Source of the DNA: Megamerina dolium
Taxonomy: Eukaryota; Arthropoda; Insecta; Diptera; Megamerinidae
DNA: 64,000 nt
Direction of reading: 5' to 3'
Assembly: GCA_963854835.1 (NCBI GenBank)
Contig: OY978527.1
Location: forward strand, 38,445,040-38,509,039
How positions within the stretch are numbered: position 1 is the first letter of the stretch; each line of letters begins with the position of its first letter. The notes beneath the pieces were generated by a model. The model was not told the origin of the DNA. It did no database searches and was given only the letters and a program-made list of their open reading frames with translations. Both the position numbers and the translations under genes were made by a program. This document shows, piece by piece, positions 58,451-64,000 of this stretch.

Positions 58451-60114
58451 CTGGAGTCCCGGGCATAGACAGAGCTAAAAAGTTCGTGCCCGTGCCACTG
58501 CTGTCCAGATACGGAATTGGGCCATACCAGTGTCCATTGTGAATCAACCTACAGATGGCCTTCGTGGCCTCTCCTCAGATGAAAACACAAAGTGGGGAAA
58601 GGGTTACTCATATTTAAAAATAGCGATTTTGACTGGCCACCCGGATCATACTATTTATCGTCAACGGACTTTTCTGTGTGGTGTCATTTAAAGTTATACG
58701 CAGATAAACCAAGGACTTTATGTCAAATTGAAAACCATTATATGACGTAAACTAAAATATATGATTAGCCAAATGAAAAACAAAAATTGTTTTTTCTTCA
58801 GAAACAAATGTTTCCACTTTAAATATATGAATATATTGTATATTTATGTATATATGTACATATAGTACAATAGTGAATGCAAACAAAATCGAAATTATTC
58901 TGTTAATATAAGATGCAGATATTGTGTATATATGGTCACTCTACATATAATTGTATGTACATAGAACAAATTTTCGCATACAATGCTCCATTGATGTTAA
59001 TTCAGAACATAGTATGTTATTAACATAATTCTGTTAGAGCTATGTATCTGTTAAGTTTCGTATACAATACAATGTTCTCTTGAATCTATTCTTTTGTAAT
59101 TTGTTGGCAAACTCTCACACAAGCTCTACTTCTATCGGTGTCTCTCTCTCTCTCTTTCTCTTCTAAAACTATGACGTAAAATATTATTTATTGTATCACA
59201 TTTGGGGAATTGTATTAATATAGAAGTATTTTTTGGTCTAGTTAGACTTTTTAAGGATATGAGTATTAAAGACAAAGACAACAAGTTTATTTTTGTATTC
59301 GTTCTCTCATTATTGACTGTTATTTCCTATACTTACTTATTATTATTTTGTGTGCGTTGCTTTAAATTTCAATAAAAAAAAAAAAATAAAAATTAAGAAA
59401 CCGTATTCTAGTTTTTTGTATTGCACAGTCGTAATCATCGTAAAAAATGTTGGCCTATATTTATGTTAGTATTAATTTCATAATCATTTAGAAAAAATGA
59501 ATATGTTTTTTTTTTATAAGCAATTACGATTTATTATCATTATCATTATTGTTTGGGCAGGCAGAGGTGAGATGGTGGTTCTGCTTGTTTCAGGAATTCT
59601 CCAATTACAACATCAGTTATGACAACACTGAAACTCAACCCAACAATGTGAAACAGATATTAGTATAAGTGTTTTTGTTGTTGTTGCGATTTTACCATTC
59701 TACATTTTTGCTACTTACTATTTATCTCACTCCAATTTATCGACATTATTAGGCAAGAAAGTTCATATTTAATTTATTTATGCGTTAAGTTCCAATTATT
59801 GGAGACAAACTTATTCCCTCATTTTTTAACTTGAAAATAGTCAAAATTTTAAATTTATTAATACATATTTACACTATTGTAGCTACCCAGCAAACCATAT
59901 GAGTTAGAAAATACATTTTTCTGACTTATTTTTCAGAGAACATAAAATAATCATAAACGATTCGAAAACCCGCAGAAAGAAATATCTTTTTTACTAAATT
60001 GATTCATCGAAAAGAGCTCTAAATGATTTCCATCCTTTTCTGATCAATTTGTTGTACATTAAAACAGCTCCAAATATATTGATAAAGAGAGATTTTTCTG
60101 ATTTAGATAACATA
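58451..60114. other. AT-rich intergenic DNA, no gene seen
   Basis: Includes a CTCTCTCTCTCTCTTTCTCT tract near 59142 and a GTTGTTGTTG run near 59675. No exon or transposon recognised. Confidence 0.55.
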
Positions 60115-61244
60115 CACGGTGCGACAATTATGTATTAAGACTGCCTCTAGAAAACACAATTAAAACACGATATCTGCTAATTTTTCGCTATATTTATTCA
60201 AAATATTCTCCTCCTGATTCAATACACTTGTTACTTGTTGATTTAGTAGTGATTCAAACGTGTGTTCCAGCTCATTTTTCGGAATTGTCTCCAGTGCCCT
60301 CGTCGAAGCCCGTTGTATGGTCTGAATGTCATCAAAAAAGCATCCTTTCAAGTTCAGAGACCAAGTTTTTGGATCCCGGTATTCTGGTCGAACACGACGG
60401 ATTCTGGACATCAAACGCTTCAAAACTTTGAGGTAACATGCGGAAGCAACTGTTTGACAAGTTGGAACAAATTCTTTGTGGATAATTCCTTTGCTATCGA
60501 AGAATGTATTGAGCATTGTTTTGATTTTTGATGGAACTTTTCGTGTTTTTTTTGGCTTGTGGTGAGTTTTTCGATTTCCATTCCGCACTTTGACGCTTGG
60601 TTTCTGGATCGTATTGGAATCACCATGTTTCATCACCCGTAACAATTGTTTTCAGGAAGTTTAGATCATTTTCTGCAGCTGCAACCATGTCTCTAGAATG
60701 GCTGACTCTCGCGCAGACCTTTGTTTTGCCCAAATCCTCGTGAAGAATGAGTCTGATAGTTTCTCTGTTGATTTTTAAGGCCTCTTCCACTTCCATCATT
60801 TTCACTGAAGCATTGCAATCTTCTGTAATAAAATCACGAACTTTCTGGATCGCTTCCGGCGTCCGCACTGAAATTGGCATTCCTTTTTTATTTCATCTTC
60901 TAGCGACTCTCTGCCATCCACAAACCGTTTATGCCATATAAAAACATTTGATCTTGATATACGAGCATCGCCATATGCTTGCTGCATCATTCCGAATGTT
61001 TCTGATGCACTTTTACCAATTTTTGCGTGGAATTTAATGACCGCCTTTGCTCCATGTTAAAATTTCAACATCAAACGAACACGTGTTTTGTAAAATGAAT
61101 GTCAATAAATATTAAATGTCAACCAAATGCCATGACAGTTAGTAGAGGAAGGTTGAAGCTTCAAAACGCATGTGCTCACACATAGATGGCGCGCTTGGTT
61201 GCTCAGATATAGTTCGAGTCTTAATATATAATTGTCGCACCATG
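60115..61244 (-). mobile_element. mariner element with internal deletion
   Basis: TA-flanked ends share GGTGCGACAATTAT.TATTAA. Minus strand: MMQQAYGDARISRSNVFIWH, KRFVDGRESLEDEIKKECQF, VRDFITEDCNASVKMMEVEE, LKTIVTGDETW (first Asp), then SKIKTMLNTFFDSKGIIHKE and RRVRPEYRDPKTW. The frame jumps straight to FFDDIQTIQRASTRALETIP, omitting the second and third catalytic Asp region. Two frameshifts. A deletion derivative with intact ends. Confidence 0.87.
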
Positions 61245-61273
61245 TATATAACATCAGGTTGTCAAATATCCAT

Positions 61274-61333
61274 GCGTTATAGGCTTGATTGAGGCAATCA
61301 AGCCTAAAATTGAGGCAATCAAGCCTATAACGC
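61274..61333. repeat. short palindromic hairpin
   Basis: Perfect 18-bp inverted arms, GCGTTATAGGCTTGATTG (61274-61291) and its inverse (61316-61333), spaced by 24 bp. The spacer contains a further copy of GAGGCAATCAAGCCT, so two alternative stems can form. Confidence 0.8.
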
Positions 61334-62489
61334 AATTGTTTGTCTGATGTAAAAAGATAACTATATGTCTGAATATTAAGAAGAAAAATATTGGATTTTC
61401 AGAGTTATTAGGGTTTCATAGATTGGGGACAATGTCTTCCAAAAGTATTCAATAGTTGAAGACATATTCGGCACCGATAACAAAAACCCCGAAAAATCGA
61501 TTTCAATACAACAGGATAATTACCAAGCAATTTGGACTCATGAAAACAGCATCAACATCAATGCAGGATCAAAAGGTAGGACTAAAACTAAAGTTGTGTG
61601 CAAATAAATAAAGTCGATATATATACATATAGTAGCGGTAAGAAATGCAATTATGCATATACGCATGTATACATATATGCCAAGGATGATAAGGTCAATG
61701 TAAAACTAGCTTTCAAATTTATATATTTATATGTACGTTATACAAGTGCACTTGCGTACTATATATGTATGTATGTTCACATAAGGGCACTTGCTTGAAT
61801 ACCCAAAGGTAACATTTGTGTGAACGGATGTAGACAAACAGTGTGCAGCGATGTCATAAATAAATGTCACATAAATATTCTCAGAGTATGTATGGGCAAA
61901 TATAACATATTATAAACACTCAGTCTGAACACATATAGGTGTGACTGTGTGTATGCGTGAGTGCATGAGTTAGTGAATCTTATCTACTTATAGATGCTCA
62001 TATCAAGAAAATATGATTCATTTAAGTCATGTAGGAGGAGTGAAATATAAGAGTAATAGTATTGCAACCAAGTAACAGTTAAGACAGTCAGACTGATCTT
62101 GAAATTGTCACAATAACAGTAAAAATAACAATAATAAATGCAAGCATGTCGGAACAATGTGGACAATAATTATGCCCTTTATTTGAAATACAAAATAGCA
62201 GTGACATATTAATGACTGACCGGAAGAAAAATTACATTGATATGTACAAAATATCATATACATTTACATAAATTACGTTGTTAATGAACGTGCTGTCCTG
62301 AAAATAAAACTGAAAGTATTTTGAAAAGTTTTCTGTTTCATTTGGCTTGAACGTATTATAAACTCTTTTCACACTTACATTTTTATATATGAGTGAGTGT
62401 GTATGTTTGTATGAAATTTCTAAGTTGATTTGTGTAATAATTTTTTCAAGTTGAGCTGAATAAAAAGCTTACATATAAATAAAGGGTTA
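61334..62489. other. AT-rich intergenic DNA, no gene seen
   Basis: CATATA/TATGTA-type simple sequence throughout; no exon or transposon recognised. Confidence 0.5.
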
Positions 62490-63720
62490 TCCATTTTGCG
62501 GTTTCAAAAGTAAATGTAAATAAAACACATATAAAATATTTTTTATCATGATATTTCTTTTTTATTATAAAGTTTGAACGTTGACATTATGTGTGAAATA
62601 CTACATCATTTAAATGACCACCACGCGAATTGTTGCAAGCATCGATTCATTTGAGGTAATTTTCGACCACTTTTTGACACATATTGGGCGGTATCTCAGC
62701 CATAACGTGACGAATGTTGGTTTTTAGGTGCTCAAGAGTTAAAGGTTTATCTGCATAAACACGGTCTTTCGCGTAGCCCCACAAAAAAAAGTCAAGCGGC
62801 GTCAAATCGCCGCAATAAAGCCATATTCGCTCGAGTTGTGTGGCATGTGGCACCGTCTTGTTGAAACCACATATTCTCTAAGTCGTATTCTTCAATAGCA
62901 GGCAAAAAAAAAAATCGGTTATCATATGACCATAACGCTCCGAATTGACGGTGACAGTCGTTCCATCGTCGTTTTCGAAGAAGTAAGGTCCAATCACACC
63001 TCCGGACCAAAGAGCGCACCAAGCAGTGACTTTTTGTGGATGTAGTGGCCTCTCTTCAATTACTTGAGGATTCTCAGAACCCCAAATACGACAATTTTGT
63101 TTGTTAACATACCCATCGAGTGAGAAATGTGCTTCGTCGCTGAAGAAAATTTTGTTCGAAAAATCGCCGTCCATCGCCTGTTGTTCAAGCACCCATTCGA
63201 CGTATCTACGACGTTGTGAATGGTCAGCTGGCTTCAGTTGTTGTGTGAGCTGGATTTTATATGGATGTAGGTGTAGATCCAAATGCAAAATACACCATAA
63301 TGTGCCGTAAGACAGTCCTAATTCCTGAGAACGACGAGGAATCGACACATTCGGGTCTTTGGCAACACTTTCACTTACAGCAGCGATATTTTCGGTGGTA
63401 CGAACGAAACGATGATGCACAGGCCTTACAATATCTATAATCGATACAGTCTCTTCATATTTCTTCACAATTTTGCCAATTGCTTGCGTAGTTGGACGAT
63501 TATGTAAACCATAATCTCCTCTTAAAGCACGATATGTGGCTGTGGCAGAATCACCATTTTTGTAGTAGGTTTTTACAATTTTAATGCGTTGTGCGATTGT
63601 TAAGCGATCCATTTTCGCAAATGTCAGACTTTGAACTGAAAAAGAAAGAAATTGTTTTAACAACTCAGTTTGACAGATGTCGAATTCTAGCCCTATACTT
63701 TTGAAACCGCGAAATGTGAA
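62490..63720 (-). mobile_element. rosa-like transposon with long transposase frame, broken late
   Basis: TA-flanked ends share CATTT.GCGGTTTCAAAAGTA. The minus strand opens with MDRLTIAQRIKIVKTYYKNG, HTH, a RRSQELGLSYGTLW linker, KIFFSDEAHFSLDGYVNKQN (first Asp) and VTAWCALWSGGVIGPYFFEN. It runs 250 codons before a frameshift at an A-run near 62905-62915. After that come ENMWFQQDGATCHTTRANMA (second Asp), a second break near 62820, and GDLTPLDFFLWGYAKDRVYA (last Asp). All three catalytic residues survive, but in two or three frames. The youngest-looking transposase in the window. Confidence 0.87.
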
Positions 63721-64000
63721 TATACATTATATATTGTTAGTTTGCTTTTAAAATTTTTGCTTCGATTTAATGTTGAAAATTTGGTTTTTTGGCCATAAAA
63801 GACAAATGAATAGCTTTGAATTAATAAGAACTTATTTTATTGTAATTGTTTTATGAAGATCAAAGTTTGAGTTATTTTGCTAAAATTTGTATTTCAATTT
63901 GGATCCGTCTTTTTAAATTGTATAGTCAGAAAATCAAGCGAAAAAAAAAACACAATCACAAATTTACTGATTTTTACGATTATCATTATTATGAGTGGCA
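63721..64000. other. AT-rich end of window, nothing recognised
   Basis: No coding or structured feature seen before the window ends. Confidence 0.5.

Overview
The window is nuclear DNA of an insect, almost certainly a higher fly and most likely a tephritid fruit fly. It is AT-rich. Coding exons are separated by many 50-100 bp GT-AG introns, plus a few introns swollen by transposons. The repeats are of dipteran type: DD41D rosa-like and DD34D mariner elements, a TATACCCTGCATA-bounded dispersed repeat carrying (CGTC)n, and RNase-H-type non-LTR retrotransposon tails. The species cannot be fixed from the sequence alone.

The only host genes I can support are three members of one family, full-length ABCA lipid transporters. 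(1) At 796-972, with a likely last exon at 1633-1654, lies the 3' end of a + strand ABCA gene whose body is upstream of the window. (2) At 27139-43169 (+) is a complete 15-exon ABCA gene of about 1,708 codons with every ATPase motif intact, resembling Drosophila CG1718 and vertebrate ABCA3. (3) At 45124-57203 (-) is a complete, convergently arranged 10-exon paralog of about 1,699 codons. Its reading frame is open throughout and its splice phases match gene 2, but it has lost key catalytic residues in both nucleotide-binding domains. Several introns of gene 2 are absent from it.

Region by region: 1-1.7 kb is the end of the upstream ABCA gene with a rosa-like transposon. 1.9-27.1 kb is a gene-free transposon graveyard: Tc1/mariner remnants, several MITEs, a large inverted pair of dispersed repeats at 10.3-16.7 kb, and tRNA-headed SINE copies. 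27.1-43.2 kb is the intact ABCA gene, whose 7.2 kb first intron holds a mariner, a foldback element and a mariner split by a LINE. 43.2-45.1 kb is the space between the two 3' ends. 45.1-57.2 kb is the divergent ABCA gene with transposons in its large introns. 57.5-64 kb is its 5' flank with a LINE fragment, a mariner and a rosa-like element.

The most notable biology is the intact but catalytically eroded ABCA paralog beside a canonical copy, and a tRNA-derived SINE family with about eight copies in 64 kb, one nested in a mariner with a visible target duplication. I saw no rRNA gene, no functional tRNA gene and no CRISPR or prokaryote-like system.
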